Assembly: GCF_019879105.1 (NCBI RefSeq)
Contig: NZ_CP082249.1
Span: forward strand, 1,364,001 to 1,428,000
From: Natrinema sp. SYSU A 869
GTDB taxonomy: Archaea > Halobacteriota > Halobacteria > Halobacteriales > Natrialbaceae
Direction of reading: 5' to 3'
DNA length: 64,000 nt
Positions 16,506-25,617 of the stretch are shown here, piece after piece. Each line of letters begins with the position of its first letter. Position 1 is the stretch's first letter. A program made the position numbers and the translations under genes. The notes below the pieces were generated by a model. The model made no database searches. It had not been told where the DNA came from and was given only the letters and a program-made list of their open reading frames with translations.

Positions 16506-17608
16506 CGCGTCTCACCCCGCCGGTTCCTCGATTCCCGTTCGTGACACGGATCGTCCACCTCGTCCTCGCTCTTGGCGTCTCGCACCTGCACCTCGTAGTC
16601 CAAGCCGTCCTCGAGGTCGCCGGTGTACTCGAGGCAGGCGGCGAGATGTTTGTCGAGACCCGTATTGGCCGCTGGCGTCCCCGACTCGGTCTCGACGAGC
16701 GACGGGTCCTGCCGGGCACACGTGTCCTCAGCGTAGGGACAGCGCGGATGGAACCGACAACCCGTCGGCGGGTCAATGAGGTTCGGCATCGTCCCGGATA
16801 CCGTCGTGAGCCGTTCGCGATCGTCGCCGAGGCGGGGGATCGAAGCAAGCAGCCCGGCAGTGTAGGGATGTTTCGGGTCGTAGTACAGCTCCTCGACCGG
16901 CGCGCGTTCGACGATCTGACCGGCGTACTGGACCAGCACCCGATCACAGAGCTCCGCGACGATGCCCAGATCGTGCGTGACAAGCTGAATCGCCGTCTCG
17001 GACTCCTGGGCGAGGTCCGCAAGCAGTTCGAGGATGCTCGCCTGGACGGTGACGTCGAGGCCCGTCGTCGGTTCGTCACAGAGCAGGAGGGCGGGATCGC
17101 AGGACAGCGCCATCGCGATGACGACCCGCTGTTGCATTCCGCCGGAGAACTCGTGAGGATAGTCGGAGTACCGCACGGTCGCGTCCGGGATTCCGACCTG
17201 CTCGAGGAGGGCGATCGCCCGGTCGCGGGCCTCGCGGTCGGTGACGTCTTCGTGGGCGCGAATCGCTTCGCCGATCTGTTCGCCGACGGTGTAGACGGGG
17301 TTGAGCGCAGCGTCGGCGTCCTGAAACACCATGGCGACGTCGTTGCCGCGGATCTCCCGGAGTTCGTCGGCCGAGCACTCGAGGATGTTCCGCCCGTCGA
17401 ACCGGATCTCGCCGCCGACGATCTCGCCGGGCTCGCGGATCAGACGGAGGAGCGCGAGGGTGGCGACGCTCTTGCCGGCCCCGCTTTCGCCGACCAGTCC
17501 CACCGTCTCGCCCTCACGGACCTCGTAGCTGATGCCGTCGACGGCTCGGACCACGCCGTCATCGGTGTAGAACTGAACGACGAGGTCCTCGACCTTGAGC
17601 AGCGCCAT
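16502..17608 (-). CDS. Peptide ABC transporter ATP-binding protein, DppD/OppD type
   Basis: 368 residues. Walker A is GESGAGKS (about residues 39-46), the signature is FSGGMQQRVVIAMAL, Walker B is LLLCDEPTTGLD, and the C-terminal domain carries CRFHPRCPYAED. It pairs with the neighbouring DppF to power dipeptide or oligopeptide uptake. The first codon overlaps the DppC stop, and its own stop overlaps the DppF start. Confidence 0.93.
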   Translation of the reverse strand: MALLKVEDLVVQFYTDDGVVRAVDGISYEVREGETVGLVGESGAGKSVATLALLRLIREPGEIVGGEIRFDGRNILECSADELREIRGNDVAMVFQDADAALNPVYTVGEQIGEAIRAHEDVTDREARDRAIALLEQVGIPDATVRYSDYPHEFSGGMQQRVVIAMALSCDPALLLCDEPTTGLDVTVQASILELLADLAQESETAIQLVTHDLGIVAELCDRVLVQYAGQIVERAPVEELYYDPKHPYTAGLLASIPRLGDDRERLTTVSGTMPNLIDPPTGCRFHPRCPYAEDTCARQDPSLVETESGTPAANTGLDKHLAACLEYTGDLEDGLDYEVQVRDAKSEDEVDDPCHERESRNRRGETR

Positions 17609-18768
17609 CAGCGCATCCGCCTCCGGTCGTCACTCGCGTCCCGGTGGGGGTCGAGCGCGTCGTTGACGCCGTCACCCACGAGGTTGATCGCCAGCACGAA
17701 CAGAAAGATTGCGGCCCCCGGGAAGACGGTAACGTGCCAGTGGCCCTGGACGAGCGAGTCCCGGCCTCGAGAGAGCATCGCGCCCCACTCGGCGGTGCCG
17801 GGCTCTAGGCCCAGTCCGAGGAAGCCAAGCGCCGCCGCCGTGAGGACGACCGTGCCGACGTTGAGGGTCGCCTGTACGACGACGGGTGTGATCGCGTTCG
17901 GGACGACGTGGCTGCGGACGATCGTTCGGTCGGGGACGCCGAGCGCTCTGGCCGCCGTCACGTACTCGCGTTCGCGGACGGAGAGGACCTCGCCGCGCAA
18001 CAGTCTAGCGTAGCCGATCCAGCCGGTGACGACGAGTGCCAACACCAGTTTCCAAAAGCCCCGTCCGAGGATCGCAACGATCCCGATCGCGAGGATCAAG
18101 AACGGAAAGGCGTACAGCACGTCGACGAGTCGCATGATGATTTCGTCGATCCAGCCGCCGAAATAGCCGGCGATCGCGCCGAGCGGAACCCCGACACACA
18201 GCGCCAGCGAGACGGCGATGAGACCGACACTCAGCGTGTAGCGGCCGCCGACGAGCACTCGAGAGAACTGGTCGCGGCCCGCCCAGTCAGTGCCGAAGGG
18301 ATGGTCCCACGACGGCGGGGCATTCGCCGGGCCGACGAACGTCTGGGCGGGATCATACGGGGCCAGCGACACGGGCTGGAGCGTGACTGTGTACTCCGCC
18401 GTCGAGACCTCGATCGGGCGAGCGAAGACCGCGAGCACCGCCATGATGACGATAATCGTCAGCCCGACCATCGCCGTCCGATTCCGGCGGAACCGGTGCC
18501 ACGCCTCCTCGAGCCGGGGGCGTCCCGGTCCCTCGGACGCAGTTTCCGTCGTCCCCATCGTCGCCGTCGGTGTCGGTTCCGTACGCGACCTCGGGTCAAT
18601 GTTCGCGTTCCCAGTGGCGGTGCGCTCGGCCGGTGGCCCGGTATTCGCTGTCGGTGGGTCACCGTCGTCGCTGTTCGAGTCCGCGTGGCTGCGGGCGTCC
18701 GAGTCCGCATCGTCGAAGCCGACGATGCGAATTCGGCCGCGGTCGGTGGTAGGGCGTCGGTCACTCAT
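17608..18768 (-). CDS. Peptide ABC transporter permease, DppC/OppC type
   Basis: 386 residues. About 85 hydrophilic low-complexity residues, rich in Asp, Ser, Thr and Arg, precede the first membrane helix (about residues 105-123). The canonical permease then follows with the EAA-type motif 'EYVTAARALGVPDRTIVRSH' (about residues 274-293) and six helices in total. The N-terminal extension is long for the family. The ATG at 18768 is the first plausible start, and the frame upstream overlaps DppB. Confidence 0.9.
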   Translation of the reverse strand: MSDRRPTTDRGRIRIVGFDDADSDARSHADSNSDDGDPPTANTGPPAERTATGNANIDPRSRTEPTPTATMGTTETASEGPGRPRLEEAWHRFRRNRTAMVGLTIIVIMAVLAVFARPIEVSTAEYTVTLQPVSLAPYDPAQTFVGPANAPPSWDHPFGTDWAGRDQFSRVLVGGRYTLSVGLIAVSLALCVGVPLGAIAGYFGGWIDEIIMRLVDVLYAFPFLILAIGIVAILGRGFWKLVLALVVTGWIGYARLLRGEVLSVREREYVTAARALGVPDRTIVRSHVVPNAITPVVVQATLNVGTVVLTAAALGFLGLGLEPGTAEWGAMLSRGRDSLVQGHWHVTVFPGAAIFLFVLAINLVGDGVNDALDPHRDASDDRRRMR

Positions 18769-18775
18769 GGATGGA

Positions 18776-19723
18776 TCAGTATCGAATGCGTGGGTCGAGT
18801 ACCGCGTAGACGATATCGACGAGCAGGTTCGCGAGGACGATCGAGACGGCGATGAGTAGGACGCCGGCCTGAATGACCGGGTAGTCCCGCTGCAGGATCG
18901 ACCGGACCAGTAGCCGCCCCATGCCCGGCCAAGAGAAGATTTGTTCGACCACGACAGCACCGTCGACCAGAAACGCGAGCTGGAGGCCGGCGACCGTCAC
19001 AACCGGGAGCAAGGCGTTCCGCAGGACGTGTTTCAGGATCACCGTCCGCTCGCGTAGCCCCTTCGCGCGCGCTGTCCGAACGTAGGCCGCGTCGAGTTCC
19101 TGTCGCATCGACGACCGCAGTAGCCGGGTGACGAGCGCGGCCGAGGCCGTTCCGAGCGTGATCGTCGGCAAGATCATGAACTTCGCCATCGCGAGACTCG
19201 CCAGTGGCGCGTCCGGCGGGATCACCCGAACCCAGCCGAGTCGGACGCCGAAGACGAGCAAGAGGACGAGCCCGAGCCAGAAGTTCGGCGTCGCGATGCC
19301 GGCGAGCGCAGCGAGCCGACTGAGTTCATCGGCCGGCTCGCCGTGCCTGACCGCAGCGACGATACCGGCGGGAACGCCGATCGCGAGCGCGAGCAGCCAC
19401 GCGGCCCCGCCGAGAGCGAGTGTCGCGGGCAGCCGCCGGCCGACCGTCGCTGTGACGCTCCGCCCGGTGATCGGCGACTCGCCGAACTCGAGAAAGAGCG
19501 CGTCCCGCAGCCAGAGAAGGTACTGTTCCCAGATCGGCCGGTCGAGATGGTATTCGGCCCGGATCGCGGCCTCGGTGCCGGGGCTGACGTTTCGGAACCC
19601 GACGAGCGCGTCGATCGGGTCGCCCGGGAGCGCGTGGACGAACGAGAACGTCAGTGCGGTGACGCCAAGCAGGACTGGAACCGTGACCGACACCCGCGTG
19701 AGGACGTAGCGACCGAGCGACAT
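18776..19723 (-). CDS. Peptide ABC transporter permease, DppB/OppB type
   Basis: 315 residues, six membrane helices. It opens with LTRVSVTVPVLLGVTALTF, has 'FVHALPGDP' at about residues 28-36, and the EAA loop 'DAAYVRTARAKGLRERTVIL' (about residues 212-231). It pairs with DppC to form the channel. Seven bases separate its stop from DppC, and thirteen separate its start from the binding-protein gene stop. Confidence 0.93.
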   Translation of the reverse strand: MSLGRYVLTRVSVTVPVLLGVTALTFSFVHALPGDPIDALVGFRNVSPGTEAAIRAEYHLDRPIWEQYLLWLRDALFLEFGESPITGRSVTATVGRRLPATLALGGAAWLLALAIGVPAGIVAAVRHGEPADELSRLAALAGIATPNFWLGLVLLLVFGVRLGWVRVIPPDAPLASLAMAKFMILPTITLGTASAALVTRLLRSSMRQELDAAYVRTARAKGLRERTVILKHVLRNALLPVVTVAGLQLAFLVDGAVVVEQIFSWPGMGRLLVRSILQRDYPVIQAGVLLIAVSIVLANLLVDIVYAVLDPRIRY

Positions 19724-19736
19724 TGGTGGGAGTGAG

Positions 19737-21383
19737 TCAGGATGAGCGGACGTACTCGTCGGCGATCCGTTCTCGGAACGCCTCGTCGGTATACGCCTCG
19801 GCCAGCGGCGAAATAGGCGTGTATGCCGGTCGGCCGAGCCCGTGATATACCTCCTCGACGATGTGCTCGCGGGGAATCAGCATATTACACCCCCGGCGAA
19901 CGGCGTTATTGGAAAACGGATCGTGATAGAGTGGATAGATCAGCATATCGAACCCGCCGCCGATGTGGCGGTCGACGCCGTACGCGTCATCGTCGTCCAG
20001 TTCCGTGAGACTCGCCGACGGCACGCCGTCGCTGAAGTCGGTATTCCCGGCCTCGAGTGCACCCTGTCGTGACGCCTTCTCGGTGATGACCTCGAGTCGG
20101 ACGGTTTCGATCGGTGCCGTCGCCGGGACCGTCTCCGAGCCCGCGAACCAGTAGTCCTCGAACCGTTCCAGTCGCCAGTCGTCGCCCGCTTGGTAGTCGA
20201 CGAACTGATAGGGGCCGGTTCCGATCGGTGTCGACTCGAGGTCGAGGTCGCCGTTGATCGCCGCTATCGGGACGATCGGGACGTTGAACAGCCGCTGTTC
20301 GAAGGGACCGTACTCCCGCCAGCAGTGGATGTCGATCGTATAGTCGTCGACGATCTCACTGTCATCGTACCAGTCGAAGACGTCGGATTCCCGCGGTTTG
20401 CCCTCGTAGCGTTCGAACGAGCCCTTGACGTGTGCGGCGGTGAGCTCCTCGCCGTTGTGAAACTGGACGCCCTCTTGGAGTGAAAACCGATAACTCGTCG
20501 CATCGAGTCGCTTCCATCCGTCGGCCAGGACCGGCTGAAGCTCACCGTCGAAGTCGATGCCCACGAGTCCCTCGTAGATGAGTTGGACCGCCTGACTCGA
20601 GGGGGAGTCGTTCATCGAGACGGGATCAGTAGTCGAGATATCATTTCCGAGATCGCCCACGAACTCGTCGCTCCCCTCGAGATTCGTATAGACGTCCGCC
20701 CAGGGGGCATACACCGCACTATACGTGCCCGGCTGGAGCGGATACGTTTGCCAGCCGCTGACGACGTCGGCGTTCCAGGCGTGTGCCGTTTCGCTGAATC
20801 GAATGAACGATACCGGGGAGTCGGCGACTAGCCGTTCCTGTAGCTGTCGGTAGATATCGACCCGTTCGTCGGTGACTGTCTCCTCGAGTCCGCTATCGAT
20901 GTATTTGTCGACGGTCTCGTTGGTGTAGTGGTTGACGTTGAGCCCCTCGGGGGTATGGTTGTCCGAGTGAAACAGCATGTTGACGTAGTCGTCAGGATCC
21001 CAGCCACCGGTCCAACTGGCGATGAAGAGGGCGTTTTCGCCCTTGTCAGCCGCCGTGGTTAGCAGGTCGAGATAGGTCGTCCACTTGTATTCCGCAATCG
21101 AGATATCGAAGAAGCCGGTGTCCTCGAGCTCGGCCTTGAGGAGTTCCGCGAATCGGCTTCGTTCGGTGTCTTCGGCGACCGCGATCGTCGTTTCAAACGG
21201 TGGTTCGATACCGGTCGCCGCGAACCCCTCCTGAATCAGTTCTTCGGCCGGGCCGTCGGCTTCGATACTATTGCTGCGGATACAGCCGCCCAGCCCGGCG
21301 ATCCCTGCCGTACCCACACCCTTCAGTAGTGAACGCCGCCGTAGTGCACGGCGTTCACCCGACCCGACGCTATGCCCTGACAT
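19737..21383 (-). CDS. Peptide ABC transporter substrate-binding lipoprotein, circularly permuted
   Basis: 548 residues of the SBP_bac_5 (DppA/OppA) family, anchored outside the cell. A Tat signal (RRRSLLKGVG) leads to the lipobox LGGC with Cys34. The order of the fold is swapped. Residues about 45-235 are the usual C-terminal lobe ('SWTGGWDPDDYVNMLFHSDN' at 123-142). Residues about 245-548 are the usual N-terminal part ('YEGLVGIDFDGELQPVLADG' at 270-289, then 'EGVQFHNGEELTAAHVK'), ending at ADEYVRSS, where normal homologues continue into the segment found here at residue 45. It heads the operon. Confidence 0.9.
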   Translation of the reverse strand: MSGHSVGSGERRALRRRSLLKGVGTAGIAGLGGCIRSNSIEADGPAEELIQEGFAATGIEPPFETTIAVAEDTERSRFAELLKAELEDTGFFDISIAEYKWTTYLDLLTTAADKGENALFIASWTGGWDPDDYVNMLFHSDNHTPEGLNVNHYTNETVDKYIDSGLEETVTDERVDIYRQLQERLVADSPVSFIRFSETAHAWNADVVSGWQTYPLQPGTYSAVYAPWADVYTNLEGSDEFVGDLGNDISTTDPVSMNDSPSSQAVQLIYEGLVGIDFDGELQPVLADGWKRLDATSYRFSLQEGVQFHNGEELTAAHVKGSFERYEGKPRESDVFDWYDDSEIVDDYTIDIHCWREYGPFEQRLFNVPIVPIAAINGDLDLESTPIGTGPYQFVDYQAGDDWRLERFEDYWFAGSETVPATAPIETVRLEVITEKASRQGALEAGNTDFSDGVPSASLTELDDDDAYGVDRHIGGGFDMLIYPLYHDPFSNNAVRRGCNMLIPREHIVEEVYHGLGRPAYTPISPLAEAYTDEAFRERIADEYVRSS

Positions 21384-21489
21384 CAGTGTGCGATTCAGAT
21401 CGTGGCAACATATTCCTTGTGATGAATATGCACAGATCGGTTAGGAGATCGGATATAGTGGCCGAAAAACGTCGTATTACCGGAGCTAC

Positions 21490-22059
21490 TTACTGGTCGC
21501 CTTCCTCGTCAACGATGACGACCTCGCCGTCAACCACATCGACGTTGATCAGGGTCTTGACGTTATAGCCTGCGTCGTCGACCTTGTTCTCCCCGCCGAC
21601 CTTCTTGATGACTGCAACGGTATCCACGACCTCCGCGCCGATCTCGTCGAGTGCGGCGAGCACCGAGGCGAGCGTACCGCCCGTCGAGAGGACGTCGTCG
21701 AGAACGAGTACGCGCTCTCCCTCGCGCACGTCGTTGATGTACATCTCGTTTTCCGAATACCCCGTCTTCTGGGAGATCGCGACCTCGTCGTCGAGGCCGT
21801 ACTGGCGCTTGCGGATGACCGTCAGCGGAATATCGGTCATCAGCGAGACTGCAGTCGAGATGTGAATGCCCATCGCTGCGGGGGTGACGATCCGGTCAAC
21901 CTCATTGAGTTCCGCCTTCCGGATGATTCGAATGACGATCTCGCGCAGGAGGGTGGGGTCGAGCTTCGGGACGCCGTCGCTGATGGGATGAACGAAGTAA
22001 TGATAGCCGTTCTTCTCGATGATCGGCGCCTCGAGGAGCGACTGTTTCAACTGATCCAT
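21490..22059 (-). CDS. hpt: Hypoxanthine/guanine phosphoribosyltransferase
   Basis: 189 residues. Purine salvage enzyme of the archaeal HGPRTase type that joins hypoxanthine or guanine to PRPP. The PRPP-binding motif is [13 protein letters not shown] (about residues 121-133), and the N-terminus '[20 protein letters not shown]' is characteristic of the archaeal branch. The ATG at 22059 matches the conserved MDQLKQSL start; the upstream frame is not protein-like. It is a single gene. Confidence 0.93.
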   Translation of the reverse strand: MDQLKQSLLEAPIIEKNGYHYFVHPISDGVPKLDPTLLREIVIRIIRKAELNEVDRIVTPAAMGIHISTAVSLMTDIPLTVIRKRQYGLDDEVAISQKTGYSENEMYINDVREGERVLVLDDVLSTGGTLASVLAALDEIGAEVVDTVAVIKKVGGENKVDDAGYNVKTLINVDVVDGEVVIVDEEGDQ

Positions 22060-22245
22060 GTCGTCGGTGGGACGGTAGCGGAGTAAAAGTTGACGATACG
22101 GCCGGGACGATCGCCGAATGCGAACATCACCCATCCCGCCTGTCGGTTCGGACCAATCGATCAGACGGTCGGAACGGTCCACACCGTCGCTGCTGGCATG
22201 TTGGCCGGGCGTTCCCGCACGTCAATCGTCAGTCGTCGGTCGCCG

Positions 22246-22890
22246 TCAGTCGTCGGTCCCGTAGCTGAGCTCGGGCGGCTGATCACCGTGACCAAGGCGC
22301 ATGTTCCGTTCGTGATAGATGTGTGCGACCGCGGTCACCGTAAACATGACCGCGACGACGGCCGTCCAGGTCAGGTTCGACAGGTGCACCAACGGATAAA
22401 TATCCAGCCAAAGTGCGGCGACGAGTGCGCAACTAATCGCACCCAGCGAGAGATACAGCTCCCGCCAGGCGAACTCCCGACCGGGGACGATCTCGAGGTA
22501 GACGCTGATGTCCCGCGTTCGCTCGGTCGCCTCGATGACGCCCTGATCAGAGTCGAATCGAAGGATACCGGACCCGTCCATCTTCGGGAGGTGTGTCTGC
22601 TGGAGCGTCGTGTAGACCCGCTTTCGCTGTTCGGGCGTCACTCCCTCGAGCGTTGTCTCGTACTCCCAGGCGGCCACTTGCTGAGCCAGATCACCGAGTT
22701 CGACGGGCCGATCGTCCTGCTTGAGATACTGCAAGACGTAACGCCGTCGCTGGTTCCGGAGTACCTCGAATATTTCACCTTTAGAGAGCGGGTCGCCGGT
22801 ATCGGCGTCTCCGTCCCCATCGTCGGCATCGGCAGCGCCGTCGGTTCGCAGTCGTTGCCCCACCTTGATCACCTCGAATTGCCGGCCCAC
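22246..22890 (-). CDS. DUF7344-type winged-helix protein with two C-terminal membrane helices
   Basis: 214 residues. An acidic linker is followed by a winged helix ('KGEIFEVLRNQRRRYVLQYL', about residues 37-56), the hallmark of the haloarchaeal DUF7344 family, and two hydrophobic helices near the C-terminus (about residues 145-163 and 171-188). It is therefore a membrane-tethered putative DNA-binding regulator. Targets are unknown. Its gene stands alone between hpt and coaBC. Confidence 0.82.
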   Translation of the reverse strand: MGRQFEVIKVGQRLRTDGAADADDGDGDADTGDPLSKGEIFEVLRNQRRRYVLQYLKQDDRPVELGDLAQQVAAWEYETTLEGVTPEQRKRVYTTLQQTHLPKMDGSGILRFDSDQGVIEATERTRDISVYLEIVPGREFAWRELYLSLGAISCALVAALWLDIYPLVHLSNLTWTAVVAVMFTVTAVAHIYHERNMRLGHGDQPPELSYGTDD

Positions 22891-22987
22891 ACCGGTCCCC
22901 CCAAAACCGTAAGATCCGATCGTCTATCCATTATCCCGGTCGGATGTACCCCACCCATATAATTCTCCTGACGCGCTCGAAATTCAG

Positions 22988-24160
22988 TTACGAATCTGTT
23001 ATGTTGGTGGCCAGTACCGCTGCGATCGAGTCGGCGATTTCACCGCCCAGTCCCGTTTTCGTCCCTTCGTACCGGGCGGCATCGTTCGCGTGGACCAGCA
23101 GGGCCTTCGTTCGCTCTGCGCCCATCACGCTCGCGTCGTTCGCGACGACGAAGGCGAGCTCCGCCCGCTCGAGTGTCTTCCTGGCCTGGTCGATCATCGC
23201 GTCCTCGTCGCCTGAGGTTTCGGTCTTGAAGCCGACGATCGGGAGGTCGGGGTACTGGGATCGGATCTCGTCGATGAGCTTCGGTGTCGGCTCGAGCTCG
23301 AGCGTGAGCTCCTGGCCCGAGCGAATCTTCTCCTCGTTCGTGTCGACGGTGTAGTCGCCGATCGCCGCCGCCGAGACGAGCGCGTCGGCGTCCTCGCAGG
23401 CCGCGCTCGTTGCCGCGAGCATCTCGCGGGCGCTCTCGACGTCATGAACGTCGGCGAAGGGCACGTCCGGGCCGTCGTGGACGAGGGTCACGTCCGCCCC
23501 GCGGACGTAGCAGGCCTTCGCGACGGCGCGCCCCATCTTGCCCGACGAGCGGTTCGTGAGGATTCGGACGGGATCGATCGACTCGCTAGTCGCCCCGCTC
23601 GTGACCACGACATGCTCGCCCTCGAGCGGCCGGTCGCTGGCCGCACGGGCAACGTCACAGACGATCGCCTCCTCGCTGGCGATCTTCGCTTTCCCCTCCT
23701 CGATGCGAGGATCGACGAAGTCGACGCCCCACTCCGCGACGGTGTCGATGGCCTCGAGGACGCCGGGATGATCGTACATCGGTTCGTGCATCGCCGGGGC
23801 AATCACGAGTGGCGTGTCGGCACCGAGCGCGGTCGTCGCACAGGTCGTCACCGGTGTGTCGTCGACGGCACCGGCAATCTTACCCACGGTGTTCGCCGTC
23901 GCCGGCGCGATCAGGAAGACGTCCGCCCAGCCGTCGTACCCACAGAGATCGACGTGTTCGACGCTCCCCGTGATCTCCGTGACGACTTCGTTCTCGGTCG
24001 CAAACTCGACGGCCCACGGATGAATTATCCCACCTGCGCTGTCGGTCATCACCCCGCGAACCGCGGCACCCTGCCGTCGCAGCTCGTGGGCTAGTTCGAC
24101 CGTCTTGACGGCAGCGATCGATCCAGTCACTCCGAGCGCGACGTTGACTCCCTCGAGCAT
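22988..24160 (-). CDS. coaBC: Bifunctional phosphopantothenoylcysteine decarboxylase / phosphopantothenate-cysteine ligase
   Basis: 390 residues. Two steps of coenzyme A synthesis in one protein. The N-terminal flavoprotein decarboxylase shows 'VALGVTGSIAAVKTVELAHE' (about residues 7-26) and the active-site-like 'APAMHEPMYDHP' (about 126-137). The C-terminal synthase shows 'SGATSESIDPVRILTNRSSG' with 'GKMGRAVAKACYVRGADVTL' (about 188-227). The length is normal. The gene is followed on the same strand by a DUF7344 gene. Confidence 0.94.
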   Translation of the reverse strand: MLEGVNVALGVTGSIAAVKTVELAHELRRQGAAVRGVMTDSAGGIIHPWAVEFATENEVVTEITGSVEHVDLCGYDGWADVFLIAPATANTVGKIAGAVDDTPVTTCATTALGADTPLVIAPAMHEPMYDHPGVLEAIDTVAEWGVDFVDPRIEEGKAKIASEEAIVCDVARAASDRPLEGEHVVVTSGATSESIDPVRILTNRSSGKMGRAVAKACYVRGADVTLVHDGPDVPFADVHDVESAREMLAATSAACEDADALVSAAAIGDYTVDTNEEKIRSGQELTLELEPTPKLIDEIRSQYPDLPIVGFKTETSGDEDAMIDQARKTLERAELAFVVANDASVMGAERTKALLVHANDAARYEGTKTGLGGEIADSIAAVLATNITDS

Positions 24161-24242
24161 TCAGCGCTCACTTCGCGCGTGGCCGGTTTATCAGTACCGC
24201 CATGGCAGCTAAGACCCGACTGCCGATCCGTCGTGTCGACTG

Positions 24243-24510
24243 CTACTCGCTGTCGTTCCGTGATGCCTCGCGATTTCGGCGCTCGGCGGCTCGGATGCCT
24301 CCGACGGCGTCGCAACGCGGTTGTCGCGAGAGAGCGCCCTCGAGCGAGACGACGAGCCCCGCGCCGACGGGGACGAGCCCGCCGGAGACAGCGAAGGCGA
24401 TCGAGCCGAGCTCCAGGCGGCGAGCCAGCGGTCCGTCAGTACCGTCTCCTCGGTTGCGAACGGGTAAACCGTGATGAGAGTTCGGCTCGAGTCATCGAGG
24501 CCCGTGACCG
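24243..24510 (-). pseudogene. Possible degenerate membrane-protein fragment
   Basis: Downstream of the VTT gene, two frames carry protein-like pieces that would join if one base were added in 'gccgcc' near 24415. The first piece is 'RTLITVYPFATEETVLTDRW' and the second is 'RLELGSIAFAVSGGLVPVG' with a hydrophobic core. It ends in a TAG at 24245. No start codon is visible, since the first piece runs back to the VTT stop. I do not recognise the family, and this could be a decayed gene or chance. Confidence 0.25.
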
Positions 24511-24526
24511 AACCGGCGGGGGACTC

Positions 24527-25096
24527 TCAAAACACCGTTACGAAGCCACCGAGGAGGCCAAGCGTAACGACGAGCCGGCCGAGACTCCCGAGAAACGTCG
24601 CCAGCGCGAATTTCGGGTAATCCTTCTCGAGGACGGCGAAGGCATAGATCGAAATCGTGTCGGGAAAGAAGGGGACGGAGAGGGCAATCGCGAGCCCGCC
24701 GTAGCCGTACCGTCGCGCCAGTTGGACGGAGCGTTTCTCCGACCACGCCAGCACGTTCCATCTGGACTGGCGCAACCATCGGGTTATCGGCCCGGACTGT
24801 TTGACTTCCTGACCGAGGTGAAACGCGACCACGCTGCCGGCGGCCTTCCCAATCGCGCTCACGAGCATGATACTCGAGAGCTGCAGCCACGACGGGAAGC
24901 CGAGATCGAGTGGTGCGAGGAGGACGACCTCGCTGGGGCCAGGGAGCACGAACGCGATTAGAAACGAGTAGACGAAGACGATTCCCATGCCGGCCCAGCC
25001 GGTTGCCGACTCGACAATCGCCTCGCCGCTCCCGACGAGGAGATTAGTTAGCATCTCGAGTACGAGAAGCGCTGATAACGAAAGAGTGCCGTTCAT
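24527..25096 (-). CDS. VTT-domain (DedA/SNARE-associated type) membrane protein
   Basis: 189 residues with about five hydrophobic segments. The central motif 'IAFVLPGPSEVVLLAPLDLG' (about residues 47-66) and the later 'GYGGLAIALSVPFFPDTIS' (about 131-149) fit the re-entrant loops of the VTT/YqaA family, whose members move lipids between leaflets or support membrane homeostasis. It is 94 bases upstream of nothing else on its strand except the GtrA-sulfatase pair, so a shared role in surface lipid chemistry is possible but unproven. Confidence 0.75.
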   Translation of the reverse strand: MNGTLSLSALLVLEMLTNLLVGSGEAIVESATGWAGMGIVFVYSFLIAFVLPGPSEVVLLAPLDLGFPSWLQLSSIMLVSAIGKAAGSVVAFHLGQEVKQSGPITRWLRQSRWNVLAWSEKRSVQLARRYGYGGLAIALSVPFFPDTISIYAFAVLEKDYPKFALATFLGSLGRLVVTLGLLGGFVTVF

Positions 25097-25191
25097 TGTG
25101 AGTCAGGTAATAGAGTGTTCCCAGTTCTTTCGGACGGGGCGACCGACCGTCAGTTGCGGGGGTTCACGTCCGATCGAGATGGGGCCGATCA

Positions 25192-25617
25192 TCACGACCC
25201 CCATGTCCACCGCGCGTCGAGTACGTATCGATACACACCACTGAGAACGATAGCAATCCCGTTGGCTACCAGATACGGAAGGTGTCCCCACTCGACGAAG
25301 CCGAAGAGGAAACCGATCTGGATTGGTACCGCCGTCCCCCGGACGACGTTCGTCTTGAGTAATCCGACGAGATACTCGATAGTGCCGGTATTCTGCGTCG
25401 CCTGAAACGTCCACGCGTTGTTGAGCACGTACGAGAAGATAATCGTAATCTCGATGGCGATCACTGCACCGACCAGATAGTGTAATCCGACATTGTCGAC
25501 GAACGCCCACAGTAATACGATCTGTACCCCCGCAGCGACGGTCCCGACGATAGCGAACCGTCGGAGTTGGCGGGCAAACGGGCCGTCAACGAGACTGCGG
25601 AGGAACGATCGGATCAT
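25192..25617 (-). CDS. GtrA family membrane protein
   Basis: 141 residues, four membrane helices, with 'RRFAIVGTVAAGVQIVLLWA' near the N-terminus, 'IIFSYVLNNAWTFQ' at about residues 58-71 and the GtrA end motif 'YRYVLDARWTWG'. It starts on the base next to the sulfatase stop codon (ATG at 25617, TAG at 25620-25618), so it is translationally coupled to the sulfatase. A role in transferring a lipid-linked sugar is inferred from the family. Confidence 0.85.
   Translation of the reverse strand: MIRSFLRSLVDGPFARQLRRFAIVGTVAAGVQIVLLWAFVDNVGLHYLVGAVIAIEITIIFSYVLNNAWTFQATQNTGTIEYLVGLLKTNVVRGTAVPIQIGFLFGFVEWGHLPYLVANGIAIVLSGVYRYVLDARWTWGS

Noticed and set aside
15417-16544. 375-residue open frame antisense to dppF
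   Set aside because: No domain, and it overlaps completely a convincing ATPase gene.
16481-18013. 510-residue open frame antisense to the dppD and dppC genes
   Set aside because: Long antisense frames are expected in GC-rich haloarchaeal DNA; the opposite strand carries clear ABC motifs.
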